NCBI RefSeq assembly: GCF_040802235.1
Contig: NC_133158.1
Location: forward strand, 84,926,501-84,990,500
Length of the DNA: 64,000 nt
Source of the DNA: Manis javanica
Taxonomy: Eukaryota; Chordata; Mammalia; Pholidota; Manidae
Direction of reading: 5' to 3'
Shown: positions 12,290 through 25,629 of the stretch, one piece after another
How positions within the stretch are numbered: position 1 is the first letter of the stretch
How the letters are laid out: each line of letters opens with the position of its first letter
Made by a program: the position numbers and the translations under genes
The notes under the pieces: model-generated
Told to the model about the DNA's origin: nothing
Database searches by the model: none
Seen by the model: the letters and a program-made list of their open reading frames with translations, nothing else

Positions 12290-12720
12290 CTTTTATGGTA
12301 CTTAAGGAATCACCAGCCACTCCCCACCCTCCCATGCCAGAAACTCAATGTTATAGCCAACAAACAACTCTCCATTTTTCTCTCACTACCCACATTGAGT
12401 TCATCCTACAGATAGATGCCTTGAACTAAAATTTCTTTAGTCTCTCTTATCTACCCAACTGTCACTCTTCTCTACTGATCATCTTTCACTTAGACCATTG
12501 CATGAGCCTTCCAAGACTCTTCTATGAGTCATTCTCACTCTAATCCATCACTTCCATAACTTGGTACTTTGCTTGGGTTTCTTTCTTCTGCAGAGAATAC
12601 TCTCTCTTTCTGTCATCATTCCTTTCCCAGCCAACACTTACTCATTCATTAAGACCAGGTTGAAATGGGTCTGGTTAGAGAAAACCTGGTTATACTACAT
12701 TTGATACAACATAGGTGCTA
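12290..12720 (+). repeat. L2 LINE fragment
   Basis: Contains the ordered L2 3'-ORF phrases in plus orientation: accattgcatgagcctt, taatccatcacttcc, gcagagaatactct, and cattcattaagaccaggttg. It is ancient and has no intact frame. Confidence 0.6.
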
Positions 12721-15237
12721 TCTCTGAAATCTTGGAGATAGATGATATCTAATAAAAACATCAAAAGAAAATTTTACTTCAAAGAAAAACTTTTCGTATA
12801 TGGGCAAAGACTTGTATTTGCTCTTCTAAATATAACTATAAATGTCTACATTCAATTTAAAGAATGGTATTTCCATTTAATAGCATTGTCTAGAAAAACT
12901 ACATTTTTCATTATGCGTTTTTCTTTTTCTTTTTCTCCTGATCAGTTTAATTCAATGGCTAATAATATACACCAACATTTAAAAGTTATTTAGTAATAGA
13001 AATCAAAATATCTAGTTTCACGATAATTCATTCAACTGTCTAAAAACATTAAGAAAACTGTTCTCTGAAGCATTAGGGTGTAGGTTAAAAGTGGGGACCA
13101 AGACACCTGAGTTTTAAAGCTAACTCTAGCACTAAGAAAGTTTGCTGATTGGGAGAATTGGTTTTCCATTACAGTTAAGGATTTTTCTCTATAGAATAAA
13201 GGAATGGGGTTAGGTGAGTGTTATTTAATTCTGTTCTTCTGAACCCTAAGGTGCAAGTACTTTAAGAGTTCTGAAATAGGGTCTTTATCATAGTGTAGAC
13301 TCAATAAATTTTACTCTTTTACTATTCCTTTCAACTCCTCCACTAAGTGTATTTAATTTCACCTCTACTAATGATAGCTGCTGCCTCTTAGGCTCTAACC
13401 ATTTTGCTTTTGCTACCATCACCATGTAATATAGAGATGGCAAGAGTTAGCAGTCTTTCCTTGCCTCATTGATCCTTTTCCATCCTATTTGAGCTCAGGG
13501 CTCCCAGTCTACACAAATATTTCACTATAAGCAAGTAACTTTTAAGAGAATTTCAGTCGAAAAATTGTTAATTTAAGAATACTCATACTTTTTGACTACT
13601 ACAAAATTGCTAGTTCTGAACAAATTGGAATTTTAAAAATTCAAATTTATAAATTCAAGCTACCGCTTTATTTTTATTTAATACAGTGATTTATCCTTTT
13701 GGTGGCTTTCTGTATCATAGTTCAATTTCCTGAAAATTTAATATTAAAAAATGAAATCATCTTATAGTAATTGCTTTACTTAAAAGTCCAAGACTCTAAA
13801 CTTGGCAAACCATGCTGATTATTATGCTTCACATAGAATTAGCATACATATTAGTTTACATTAGGCTAACCTCAGGGCTTGGTCACTAGCTAATTGGGAA
13901 CTTTCCTTATCTTCCCACTTATTCATTAGTTAGGAAAATAACTTGTTCCTATGTATGACATTATTTTACATTAATATTTTTAAGGGGCTTTTATATTCCT
14001 GTAGTTGCCTACTGTATTATTGGTAGTAGTGGAGGGAGATGAGGAGTTGAGGTGCAGTAAAAGAAAACATTAAGATATCATTGAAGAAATATTACTGCTG
14101 GCTTACTTGTTTCTTACAGTAGGTTTTACTATTATTCCCTTGCTGCCAGCATAACATCTTTTGTAGTCATTAGGGTAGTCTACTAAGAAGTTGGCTGAGA
14201 GAAGGCATATTACTTCTCTACTGAGAGAGCTTTGGGTGAAAAACTGAATATGGCTCAAGACATGGAAACTGAAATAACTTCCTTGATACATGATACATGG
14301 AAGTGATTTTCTTCTGCATGTAACAAATGAGCTAGAGAGCTCCCAGTAAAGATGCTATGCTTCTGGCAATCATGAAACACCAATATTTCACATTTCAAGA
14401 TCATTCATAGGCCTGATTCACTGTAGGTTTGGATATTTAATTGCTTTGTGCAATAATTGAAAACCTACTTCTCACAAGCAAGCTGATCCCTTGATGATAA
14501 ACATAAATTTTACAAGAAGAATCAATATGAGTTTAACAAGAAGAATCGATATAGTGAAGTCATTGTAATACTAATTTGGCATTTTCAGGATTACTTTACC
14601 TTCATACAATATATGTTTATTGAATGCCTATTCAGTGATAGGTACTAGCATCAAAGATGAATGCTACATAATTTTATTGCTATTATATGATGTTATTTTC
14701 CCATGTAGTGGGGACAGACACTAAGTAAGAAATAGCCGGTATTTTATTAGAACCTCTTTTACCTGGTGACCTCAGACCCTGTAGACAGATTATGAACAGT
14801 GAGCTGATGGGAGGGCTCTAGCAGGGTCTATTTATTCCAGCTTGTACCAGACATCTTTCTTTATTATAAAGTGCCTCCACTTATTACCAGAGCTGGAGTT
14901 TCAGTCCTTATAAGAGGTCATAAGCAAAAAGAGAAAATACAAGTTCTTCTGTTTGTAAGACAAATGAGGAAATCCATCATAATACTGCAAAGGAAATAGC
15001 TTTTGAATGAGAAGGACTAAGAAACATTGGCCAAAAATCTGCATTAATGTTAAAGACCAGTCCAAGGAGAACATTTCTCTAAAAAGTTGACTGTTCAAAA
15101 AAGTGCCAAGAAGTGCCCTGAACCCTTCATAGTTTGCTGCCATGATCAGAGCTGTCTGCAAGTTATTTGTAGTCCGAGGATTGCCAGACACCATCATGTC
15201 TACATTCACTCAACTGAGTTGAGTGGATTGTTAGGCA
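12720..15237. other. Unique non-coding DNA
   Basis: AT-rich, with no gene or clear repeat. A short L2-like 3' phrase appears at about 14605-14665 (tttattgaatgcctattcagtgat). Open frames up to 102 codons (14901-15209, minus) show no domain features. Confidence 0.4.
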
Positions 15238-15425
15238 GAAGTACCGAAGTAAAGAGAATATGACTTTGGGGTCAGATTGAACTAGTTTTCAATCCTGGCT
15301 CTGATACCAGGCAAATTATCAACAACTCTGTGTCTCAGTTTTCTCATTTCTCAAATGAGACAGTACCTATCCTACATTGTAGTTGTGATGATTAAAGAGA
15401 ATGCAATATTTCAGTGACTAACTAC
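15238..15425 (+). repeat. MIR SINE
   Basis: Plus-oriented MIR order: gactttggggtcagattga, tcaatcctggctctgat, ctgtgtctcagttttctcat, tgtgatgattaaagagaa. Ancient tRNA-derived SINE. Confidence 0.8.
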
Positions 15426-15639
15426 TGAATGAGTCAAAAAAATAAACGTAAAGCCCCATGTCTAGCCCAAGAATGTGGTCCATAAATTTGAGGTCTTCTT
15501 TCCTGTCACATCTCTCTCCTTGTGCTACAATTTCTACTCATTCCATGCTTTTCCAGGAAATGATTTTCTAAGATGGGTTTATGCTACTAATTAGGTAACC
15601 ATGATCTCAAATGAAAGTTTTTGGTAAGATGGAGGGTAG

Positions 15640-15795
15640 TGGTGAGGAGTGCAGACTCTGAAACTTTGCGGATTGCACAGCTCAGCTCTGGCATTAGCAA
15701 GCTGAGCACTGCAGGCCTCAGTCTTCAAAATAGTCTCCCTCATAGACCTGATAGGAGAATTACATGAATTAATAAATTTAGAGCACCTGACACAT
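15640..15795 (+). repeat. MIR SINE (diverged)
   Basis: MIR-like sequence in plus orientation, from gcagactctgaaact through ggcctcagtcttcaaaa to gagcacctgacacatagga. It is followed directly by an old L1 3' end. Confidence 0.6.
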
Positions 15796-15799
15796 AGGA

Positions 15800-16225
15800 A
15801 TCCTTTTTAATTTTTTTATTTTAATAAAAATACCTTTATTGAGATGTATTTAACAGACAACCCTGTGTAAGCTTAAGGTATACAACATTGATTTGATACA
15901 TTTATATTGCAGTATGATAGCCTTTCACATCACATAATTACCATTTCTTCTAGGGTTGGGAATAATTAAGACCTGGTTTCTTAATGTTTAGCTTAATGTT
16001 TATATTACACTTTTCTTCTCTATTAAAGTACACTTGTGTTAGGTCTCCAGGACTTTACCTACTAGTTGTAAATAAGTGCCCTTAAACCTCTCTCCTGGTA
16101 CATCTCCACCAGCCCCTGCTGTACTCTCGTTTTCACAAGTTCAGCATTTTTTAGATTTCACATTTAAGAGATAAGCACAGTATTTGTCTCTGTTTGACTT
16201 ATCTCACTTGGAGTTGTGTTCTCAA
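15800..16225 (-). repeat. Old L1M 3' end
   Basis: Reverse-oriented 3' UTR of a mammalian-wide L1: an attgagatgtatttaacaga start, then cttaaggtatacaacattga, and a distal gtatttgtctctgtttgact. Diverged and non-coding. Confidence 0.65.
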
Positions 16226-16289
16226 GGACATTAGCTCAATAGAAATAAAGCAAAAGGCACCAGGAACGCAACAAAGCAACATTTTTGAG

Positions 16290-16450
16290 TCAGAAGTCAA
16301 GGCCTTAGACTCACCTTTCCACATACCAGGTTTCCAAGTTAAGGTGATTAACTTCACTAAATCTTAGTTTCCTGTTTATAAAATTAGATTAATATTACCT
16401 ACCTGTACAGTTTATCTTACCAGGATGAACTAAATGAGAAATGAGCATTT
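16290..16450 (+). repeat. MIR SINE
   Basis: Plus-oriented MIR pattern: gccttagactcacctttcc, ttaacttcactaaatctta, aaattagattaatattacct, ggatgaactaaatgag. Confidence 0.6.
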
Positions 16451-17876
16451 TTTTGAGCAATGTTATTATCTAGGATAGTATTATCTTAATTATCTACAAC
16501 CTACCATTGTTAGAGGAAAACCATTTACTAAACAGCTCATATGTAGACTGTTTTGAATTCTGCAGGGCTGGATCAAGTATGTACTCACTTCAATAACCAC
16601 CAGATCAGGAAGACAAACCATGGAATCCTTCAGTTATGCTTCAACTTATTCCTGATATTTTTTCTTTTCTCTTTGCAGAGTTTCTTTGAATAATCACTAA
16701 TTTACAAGGAATATTTTTATGACTTTAGGTCCAAGCTTTTAAAGTTAAATTCTGAAGAGTAAGCTCAAGTCACATTACTTTTTAATTTTTTTGCTAGTAA
16801 AATGTAATTATATGAACCCAGTAAAGAAGCTGCTTCCACAAATACAATATTTAAAATAATTATTCTATAAAAGCTTAAAATTTCAAGTTCTTTAACCTAC
16901 ATAAGGGAACAAGTGCTATGCTGGGATTAAGCCAACCCAGTTAATTTGTGGAAAATACACTAAAGATGTTTTCCTATATGCAAGAATGAAAGGTGATAAG
17001 TCTGTGGACAGAACATGGCTGATCTTCATGGTGAACTAATTTGAACTTTCCTGCCTTTTTCCTCTCAAATGCTCACTGCATGATTTCTTTCAACCTCATT
17101 GCCTTTCAGTGAATGTCACATGTAAAGGAGATAAACAGAATTAGGGGAAGAACAAGGAATGGGAGAAGAGAGACAGGTTTGTAAGGTGAAAAGACTTTTG
17201 TTGATGTCTTCTATGCAAAATATTTAACTGTGTGAATTTTGGGATGTTCTCTGAATTAATGTTATGTTTTAACCCCCTATTTTTCACACATGAGGTCTTT
17301 TAGGTTGTACTATGCCCTGAGATTTTTTTGTAAAATTGAATCTACCTCTATTATTGCCTCTGAAGATGGTATATCTTTTTAAACAGTGTGAGTCTGGACA
17401 CACCTTAATTGTCTGTGATTATGTTTGTCAGATTAACTAGTTAGCAATGTTATCCTGGCCCATTTTTTCAGATTTAGCTCAAGTCAGTATTTGTACAATT
17501 TAAATAGAATTCCTCTCCTTTTTTTTTTCACCTCTTTGGCCCTCTTTTTTGTAAACTTTCTCACCTTTTTCCAGACTAGCTTACCCTTTTTTCCTTTTAA
17601 ATTTCTTCCTTCTTGCGGCCTTCTAGGATATAGAGGTAGGGTTAGGAGAGTTAAACCTCAGTTCGATGCATGTATTTGAGTAGATTCTATTAAAAGTAAT
17701 AAACTTATGACCATAATTTGGGTTATTTTTTAGAGTCTTGTATGTATGTGTGTTTGTATGTCTTTGAAGTGCAAACATTGGACAGTAACTTTCTAAATGG
17801 TCATCTTTGAGTTTCCATATACTTTTTTTTTTAAAGTAATTTGTTGAGAAGTTCTAAATTTTTTAGAAGATACTGA
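16450..17876. other. Unique non-coding DNA
   Basis: AT-rich, with no recognisable gene or repeat family. A pyrimidine-rich stretch lies at about 17510-17600. Confidence 0.4.
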
Positions 17877-18394
17877 GTGTGACGGTTAATTTTTATGTGT
17901 CAGCTTGGCTAGACTGATGCCTTGTTGTTTGATCAAACACTAGTGTGGGTGTTGCTGTGAAGGTATTTTGCAGATATGATTAATATTTTCCACTAGCTAG
18001 CTTTAGGAAAGAAGATTGGCTTTGGTAATGCAGATGGGCCTCATCCAGTCAGGATGTAAGAGTGGAAACTTAGGAGTCCTGGAGGAGGATGAATTCTGCC
18101 TTGAGATTGTGACATAGAACTCTTACCTGATTTTCCAGCTTGCCAGCCTGCCCTACAGATGTCAGGCTCAAGACTGCAGTGTCACCTCTTAACTCTTACC
18201 TGAGTTTCCAGCCTACTTGCCTGCCTTATGGATTTTGGGTTGAACAGTCCCCACAATCACGTTAAGTAAATTCCATACAATAAATCTTTCTCTGTATCTA
18301 TTTCTCTTTCTCTGTATCTCTGGCCTCTGACTCTCTCTTTCTCACTCTCTATATATGTATCTGTTTCTCTGGAGAACATTAACTGACTGATGTA
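17877..18394 (+). repeat. Ancient LTR-type repeat (MaLR/ERVL class)
   Basis: Starts tgtgacggttaattttta and ends ggagaacattaactgactga, with caataaatctttctctgt as the polyadenylation block. This is a familiar old mammalian LTR-like repeat in plus orientation. The CT-rich stretch 18290-18360 lies inside it. The family name is not certain. Confidence 0.55.
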
Positions 18395-19149
18395 CTGAGG
18401 TATACATCATAATATTATTAAGTTTTTATTAGGATTGGCTATTTCATTGGATTGGTTATTTTCAGGGTCTCTTCTTTTTCAGGAAGGAAGCTCTAGCTAG
18501 ATTTGTGAGTCACAGAAGCCTTTCCTTGAAATCCTTTCCAGGAAGCTGTCAAGCAATCTGGCTGAGTGCTGTGATGTGTGTCCAGCACTCACTGCTTGGC
18601 CAGGTAGTTTGAGGCTGGGTTTCAACATGTCTGGTTTTGAAAATGACGGGGATACCCTGCAGGACATTCTACCCAGCACCTGAGCAGACCACACCCCTGC
18701 TCCTTCCAGGCTCCGTAGTTCATTCATTGTCTACTTTCTCCCCCCAGAACATTTCACTTCTGGTTTCAATCTGTAGAGTAAGTAAGATTTCTTCCTTTTT
18801 TTTCTTCTTTTTCTTCTTTTGGGTATCATTAATGTACACATAGATGAACAACATTCTGGTTACTAGATTCCCCCCATTATCAAGTCCCCACCAGATACCC
18901 CATTACAGGCACTGTCCATCAGTGTAGTAAGATGCTATAAAATCACTATTTGTCTTCTCTGTGTTGTACTGCCTTCCCCATGCCCCCCCCTACATTATGT
19001 GTGCTAATCATAATGTCCCCTTTTCCCCTTATCCTTCCCTTCCCACCCATCCTCTCCAGTCCCTTTCCCTTTGGTAAGTGTTAGTCCATTCTTGGGTTCT
19101 GTGAGTCAGCTAGTGTTTTGTTCCTTCAGTTTTTTCTTTGTTCTTATAT

Positions 19150-22100
19150 TCCACAGATGAGTGAAATCATCTGATACTTGTCTTTCTCTGCCTGGCTTTA
19201 ACCTCTAGCTCCATTCATGTTGTTGCAAATGGTAGGATTTGTTTTTCTTTATGGCTGAGTAATATTCCATTGTGTTTATTTACCACATCTTCTTTATCCA
19301 TTCATCTACTGATGGACACTTAGGTTGCTCCCATTTCTTGGCTATTGTAAATAGTGCTGCAGTAAACATAGGGGTGCATATGTCTTTTTCAAACTGGGCT
19401 CCTGCATGCTTAGGGTAAATTCCTAGGAGTGGAATTCCTTGGTCAAATGGTATTTCTATTTTTAGTTTTCTGAGGAACCTCCATACAGCTTTCCACAAAG
19501 GTTGAACTAATTTACATTCCCACCAGCAGTGTAGGAGGGTTCCCCTTTCTCCACATCCTCACCAACATATGCTGTTGTTTGTCTTTTGGATGTTGGCCAT
19601 CCTAACTTGTCTGAGGTGATATCTCATTGTGGTTCTAATTTGCATTTCTCTGATGATTAGCAATGTGGAGCATCATTTCATGTGTCTGTTGGCCATCTGA
19701 ATTTCTTCTTTGGAGAAGTGTCTGTTCAGATCCTCTGCCTATTTTTTAATTGGGATATTTGCTTTTTGTTTGTTGAGATGCATGAGCTCTTTGTATATTT
19801 TGGATGTCAACCCCTTATCAGATATGTCATTCATGAATATATTCTCCCATAGTGTAGGATGCCTTTTTGTTCTACTGATGGTGTCCTTTGCTGTAGAGAA
19901 GCTTTTTAGTTTGATATAGTCCTACTTGTTCATTTTTGCCTTTGTTTCCCTTCCCATGGAGATATGTTCATGAAGAACTTGTTCATGTTTATATTCAAGA
20001 GAGTTTTGCCTATATTTTCTTCTAAGAGTTTTATGGTTTCACGATTTACATTCAAGTCTTTGATCCATTTCGAGTTTACTTTTGTGTATGGAGTTAGACA
20101 GTAATCCAGTTTCATTCTCTTACAAGTAGCTGTCCAGTTTTGCCAACACCAGCTGTTGAAGAGGTTGTCATTTCCCCATTGTATATCCATGGCTCCTTTA
20201 TCGCATTAATTGACCATATATGCTTGGGTTAATATCTGGACTCTCTATTCTGTTCCATTGGTCTATGGGTCTGTTCTTGTGCCACTACCAAATTGTCTTG
20301 ATTACTGTGGCTTTGTAGTAGAGCTTGAAGTTGGGAAGTGAGATCCCCCCTGATTTGTTCTTCCTTCTCAGGATTGCTTTGGGTATTCAGGGTTTTTTTT
20401 GGTTCCATATGAATTTTAGGACTATTTGTTCCAGTTCGTTGAAGAATGCTGTTGGTATTTTGATAGGGATTGCATTGAATCTGTAGATTGCTTTAGGCAG
20501 GTTGGCCATTTTAACAATATTAATTCTTCCTACCCAAGAGCATGGGATGAATTTCCATTTATTAGTATCCTCTTTAATTTCTCTTAGGAGTGTCTTATCA
20601 TTTTCAGAGTATAGGTCTTTCACTTCCTCAGTTAGGTTTATTCCTAGATATTTTCTTCTTTTTGATGCAATTGTGAGTGGAATTGTTTTTCAGATTTCTC
20701 TTTCTGCTAGTTCATCATTAGTGTATAGGAATTCAACAGATTTCTTTGTATTAATTTTGTATTCTGCAACTTTGCTGAATTCTAATATTAGTTCTAGTAG
20801 TTTTGGAGTGCAGTCTTCAAGGATTTTTATGTACAATATCATGTCATCAGCAAACAGTGACAATTTGACCTCGTCCTTACCAATCTTGATGCTTTGTATT
20901 TCTTTGTGTTGTCTGATTGATGTGGCTAGGACCTCCAGAACTATGTTGAATAAAAGCTGGGAGAGTGGGCATCTTTGTCTTGTTCCTGATCTTAGAGGAA
21001 AAGCTTTCAGCTTCTCACCATTAAGTATGATATTGGCTGTGGATTTGTCATATATGGCCTTTATTATGTTGATCTACTTGCCCTCTATACCTATTTTATT
21101 GAGAGTTTTTATCATGAATGGATGTTGAATTTTGTCCAATGCTTTTTCAGCATCTATGCAAATGATCATGTGGTTTTTTCCTTCTTTTTGTTGATGTGGT
21201 GGATGATGTTGATGGATTTTCTAATGTTGTACCATCTTTGCATTCCTGGGATGAATCCCACTTGGTCATGGTGTTTGATCCTCTTGATGTATTTTTGAAT
21301 TCGGTTTGCTAATATTTTGATGAGTGTTTTTGCAACTATGTTTATCTGGGATATTGGTAAGTAGTTCTCTTTTTTCGTGGTGTCTTTGCCTGTTTTGGTA
21401 TTAGAGTGATGCTGACTTCATAGAATGAGTTTGGAAGTATTCCTTCCTGTTATATTTTTTGGACAACTTTAAGGAGAATGGATATATCTCCTCTAAATGT
21501 CTGATAAAATTCTGCAGTGAAACCATCAGGTCGGGCGTTTGGTTCTTGGGTAGTTTTTTGACTACTGAATCAAATTCATTGCTGGTAATTGGTCTGTTTA
21601 GATTTCCTGTTTCTTCCTGGGTCAGTCTTAGAAGGTTGTATTTTTCTAGAAAGTTGTCCATTTTTTTAAGGTTATCCAATTTGTCAACATATAGATTTTC
21701 ATAGTATTTTCTAATAATTCTTTGTATTTCTGTGGTGTCCATCATGACTTTTCCTTTCTCATTTCTGATTCTGTTTATGTGTGTAGATTCTCTTTTTTTA
21801 AAAATAAGTCTGGCGAGTGGTTTATCTATTTTCTTCATTTTCTCAAAGGACCAGCTCTTGTTTTCATTAATTTTTCTAACGTTTTATTCTTCTCAATTTT
21901 ATTTATTTCTTCTCTGATCATTATTACATCCCTCCTTCTGCTGACTTTGGGCTTCATTTGTTCTTCTTTTTCTAGTTTCAATAATTGTGAATTTAGACTA
22001 TTCATTTGGGATTGTTTTTCCTTCTTTAAATAGGCCTGGATTGCTATATGGTTCCCTCTTAGAACTGCCTTTGCTGTGTCCCACAGAAGTTGAGGCATTG

Positions 22101-22990
22101 TGCTGTTGTTTTCATTTGCCTCCACATATTGCTTGATCTCTGTTCTAATTTGGTCATTGATCCATTGATTATTTAGGAGCATGTTGTTGAGCCTCTATAT
22201 GTTTGTGAGCCTTTTTGTTTTCTTTGTACAGTTTATTTATAGTTTTACACCCCCGAGAAGTTGGTTGGTACAATTTAAATCTTTTTGAATTTTCTGAGGC
22301 TCTTTTGGTGGCCCAGTATGTGATCTATTCTGGAAAATGTTCCATGTGTACTTGAAAGGATGTGTATCCTGCTTCTTTTGGCTGTAGAGTTCTGTAGATG
22401 TCTGTTAGGTCCATCTGTTCTAATGTGTTGTTCAATACCCCTCTCTCCTTACTTTTTTTCTGTCTGGTTGATCTGTTGTTTGGAGTGAATCGAGTCTTGA
22501 AGTCTCCTAGAATGAATGCATTACCTTCTATTTCCCCTTTTAATTCATTAACATTTGTTTCACATATGTAGGTGCTCCTGTGTTGGGTGCATAGATATTT
22601 ATAATGGTTATATCCTTTTGTTGGATTGACCCCTTTATCATTATGTAATATCCTTGTCTCTTGTGACTTTGTTTTGAAGTCTATTTTGTCTGATTAAAGT
22701 ACTGCAACAGCTGCTTTTTCCTCCCTATTGATTGCATAAAATATCTGTTTCTATCCCTTCACTTTTAGTATTTGTATGTCTTTGGGTTTGAAGTGATCTC
22801 TTGTAGGCAGTATACAGTTGGGTCTTGTTTTTTTATCCATTCAGTGACACTATTTCATTTAATTGGTGCATTCAGACCATTTACATTTAGGGTGATTATT
22901 GATAGGTGTGTACTTATTGCCATTTCAGGCTTCAGATTTGTGGTTACCAAAGGTTGAAGGGTAACTGCCTTACTATCTAACAGTGTAACT
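19150..22990 (-). pseudogene. L1 ORF2 (endonuclease/reverse transcriptase), broken
   Basis: Fragments in order on the minus strand: endonuclease (about 22990-22200); linker 21835-22182 (starting near NNQWINDQIRTEIKQYVE); pre-RT and RT N-terminal part 21401-21838 (GKVMMDTTEIQRIIRKYYE); RT core around 20830-20900; thumb region 20387-20623 ([14 protein letters not shown]); C-terminal pieces 19930-20190 and 19280-19498. Relative to copy 1, about 16 bp are missing near 19198, breaking the extreme C-terminus. Many stops. This copy retains the region deleted from copy 1. Confidence 0.88.
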
Positions 22991-23169
22991 TAACTCAGTT
23001 TGCTATTACAAACACAATCTAAAGGTTCTTTTTTTTTCCATCCTGTTCTTTCTCCTCCATTCTTTATATATTAGGTACCACATTCTGTCCTCTTTGTCTA
23101 TCCCTTTTTATTACTTCTGGTGACAGCTATTTAACCTTAGGAACACTTCCATCTATAGCAGTCCTTCCA

Positions 23170-23994
23170 AAATACACTGTAGAGATGGTTTATGGGAGCT
23201 AAATTTTCTCAGCTTTTGCTTATCTGAAAATTGTTTAGTTCTACCTTCAAATTTAAATGAGAATCTTGCTGGATAAAGTATTCTTGGTTTGAGTCCCTTT
23301 TGCTTCATTGCATTAAATATGTCATGCCACTCCCTTCTGGACTGTTAGGTTTCTGCTGAGAAACCTTTCTGATGATAGCCTGATTTCCTTTGTATGTGAT
23401 CTTATTTCTCTCTGGCTGCTTTTAGTAATCTGTCCTTATCCCTGATCTTTGCCATTTTAGTTATTATATGTCTTGGTGTTATCTTCCTAGGGTCCCTTGT
23501 GTTGGGAGATCTTTGCACCATCATGGCCTGAGTGACTATCTCCTTCCCCAGATTGGGGAAGTTTTCAGCAATTACTTCCTCAAAGACACTTTCTCTTTTT
23601 CTCTATCTTCTTCTTTTGGTACCCCTATAATACAAATATTGTTCTGTTTGGATTGGTCATACAGTTCTCTCAGTATTCTTTCATTCTTAGAGATTCTTTT
23701 TTCTCTCTGTGCCTCAGCTTCTTTGTATTCCTCTTCGCTAATGTCTATTTCATTTATTATCTCCTCCACCATATCTAATCTGCTTTTAATACCCTCCATT
23801 GTGTTCTTCAATGATTGGATGTCCATCCTAAATTCATTCTTCAGTCCTTGAACATTTTTCTGTACCTCCTTGAGCATGTTAATGATTTTTACTTTGAAAT
23901 CTCTTCCAGGAAGATTCATGAGGTTGATTTCTTTTGAATCTTTTTCAGGTGTATTCATAATTTTGCTTTGAACCCGTTTCCTTTGATGTTTCAT
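23170..23994 (-). pseudogene. L1 ORF1 (RNA-binding protein), broken
   Basis: An open part of 140 codons at 23572-23994 starts MKHQRKRVQSKIMNTPEKD and runs through the heptad-rich coiled coil to the start of the RRM (NNICIIGVPKEEDREK). The rest of the RRM and C-terminal domain toward 23170 is frameshifted. Function in the family is ORF1p trimer formation and RNA binding. Confidence 0.85.
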
Positions 23995-24950
23995 AATTTG
24001 TCTGTGGTCCCCTCTATTGCCCAGAAGTTCTACTCTCTGGAGCTGCTAAGCCCCTGGAGCAATGTTGGGGGTTGCAGGGGAGCAGTGTTGGTGCTTGGCA
24101 GGGGGAAATAGCTGTTTTCTGTCTCCCAGCTGCTATGCCTGTCTCCACTGCCAGAACCAGTGGGTCGTACACACAGGTGTAAGCCTCTATGCTTTGTGTT
24201 TGCAGCTGCTGTAGGCAGGGCTTCCCTCTACTGTCCTGACACCATGGCAGGGGTTATCACTTTGCAAGCCTGAGCCAGGTGCAGGCTAGCTGTGAGGAAG
24301 ACACAGCAGGCTGCATATCATGGTGGGGGGCCTTGGAGCTGTGTAGCCAGCCAGGGGAATGGAGCACCTGAAGATTGTTTAAGCTCCCAACCTTCTGGGC
24401 AGAGTGCAGCTGGATAATTTTGTCTACCTGTCCTTTCTCCTGAGCAGTAAGCTCTGTGCAATCCTTTCCCCTTTAGCAGCCCTCTTACTTTAAGGAAGTT
24501 TCTCAAACTGCCCACCCAGATCAGCAGGATATGAATCCCTACTTTCTATAAGTAGCTGGAATCTCTGTCTCTCCAGGTATTCTGCCTGTCTTTGCTTTCC
24601 AACAGCACTAAGTCACCAGAGTACCATGCAGTGTAGGGTCATGCTCCCAGAGCAGATCTCCAGGGCTAGGTGTTCAGCAGTCCCAGGCCTCTACTCCCTC
24701 CCTGCTATGTTTCTCTTCCTCCCACTGGTGAGCTGGGGTGGGGGAAGAGTTTGGGCCCTGCCAGGTCACAGTTTTCATAAATTACCCTGTTCTGTGAGGC
24801 CTGCTCTTTTCTCCAGGTGTATGCAGTCTGGTGCAGCCTTCTTTCCTGTTACTCTGTGAGGATTAGTTGTATTAAATTAAATTTTTGTATTATATGTCAT
24901 TTTAGGAGGAGGTTTCTGTTTTACCTCTCATGCTGCCATCTTTAATCCAA
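23995..24950 (-). promoter_or_regulatory. L1 copy 2 5' UTR / internal promoter
   Basis: GC-richer block upstream of ORF1 on the minus strand, ending at the AAGATGGC motif typical of an L1 5' end. It shares phrases with copy 1 (a tggggtgggg run, then gggccctgccaggtcaca here), supporting the same role. Confidence 0.65.
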
Positions 24951-25064
24951 TCTCTGAAAGATTTCTTTTATTATTTTTCTAATCTTGAAAAATCATGAGG
25001 TACTGTTAAGAATAAAATTGTGACAAATAAAACACATTTCAGTTTATTTATTCAAAATGGCATT

Positions 25065-25430
25065 TGTCTTTGTTCAGGCTGCTGTAACAAAGTACCATAG
25101 ACTGGGTGGCTTATCAACAACGCAAATTTATTTCTCACAGTTGAGGAGGCTGGAAGAGTGAGACCACTGTGCCAGCATTATCTGGTTCTGGTGATAACCT
25201 TCCTCCAGGTTGCAGACTGCTGAGTTCTCATTGTATTGACACAGGGCAGAAAGAGCAGAGGGAGAGAAAGCAAGTTCTCTCATCTGTTTATAAAGGGACT
25301 AATGCCACTCATGATGTCCCCACCCTGATCACCTCCCAAAGGCCCCACTTCCTAACAGTGTCACCCCAGATGTTAGGATTTCAGCAAATGAATTCTGGGG
25401 GAGGGCGCAAACATTCAGCCCTTAACAACA
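25065..25430 (-). repeat. MLT1-type MaLR LTR (reverse orientation)
   Basis: Begins tgtctttgttcaggctgctg, then acaaagtaccatagactggg and tggcttat, atttatttctcacagtt, later ggggactaatgccact-like and cacctcccaaaggccccact, ending ttaacaaca. This is the reverse complement of a classic MLT1 LTR. It is partly deleted in the middle. Confidence 0.85.
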
Positions 25431-25524
25431 CTTATATCCGACTACTCAAGAAAGTAATGGTATAACTATTACATAATTATATTCTGGTAAATTTGGTAAA
25501 AGTAGTCAATTATTAGAATTCACT

Positions 25525-25620
25525 TTGCCTAGGTTCACACAGCCAGTGAGAAAGAAAGGCTAGGATTTGAGCCAGGATCTGGTCAGACTCCAAAATCCAT
25601 GAACTTCCTGTAATTTACCT
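25525..25620 (-). repeat. MIR SINE fragment (reverse)
   Basis: Reverse MIR core: aggttcacacagccagtgag, then aggatttgagccaggatctg and gtcagactccaaa. Confidence 0.75.
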
Positions 25621-25629
25621 ACGAAGCTA

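Larger units (their letters stand above)
18790..24955 (-). mobile_element. Near-full-length L1 retrotransposon (copy 2)
   Basis: Minus strand: 5' UTR (about 24950-23995), ORF1 (23994 to about 23170), ORF2 (about 22990-19150), 3' UTR and a T-rich tail at about 18790-18825. The 5' end carries an AAGATGGC YY1-type motif (minus strand, about 24940). The flanking aagatttctt occurs on both sides (about 18783 and 24957), a plausible 10-bp target duplication. It is about 6.15 kb, the usual length, unlike the deleted copy 1. Stops and frameshifts disable both ORFs. Confidence 0.9.
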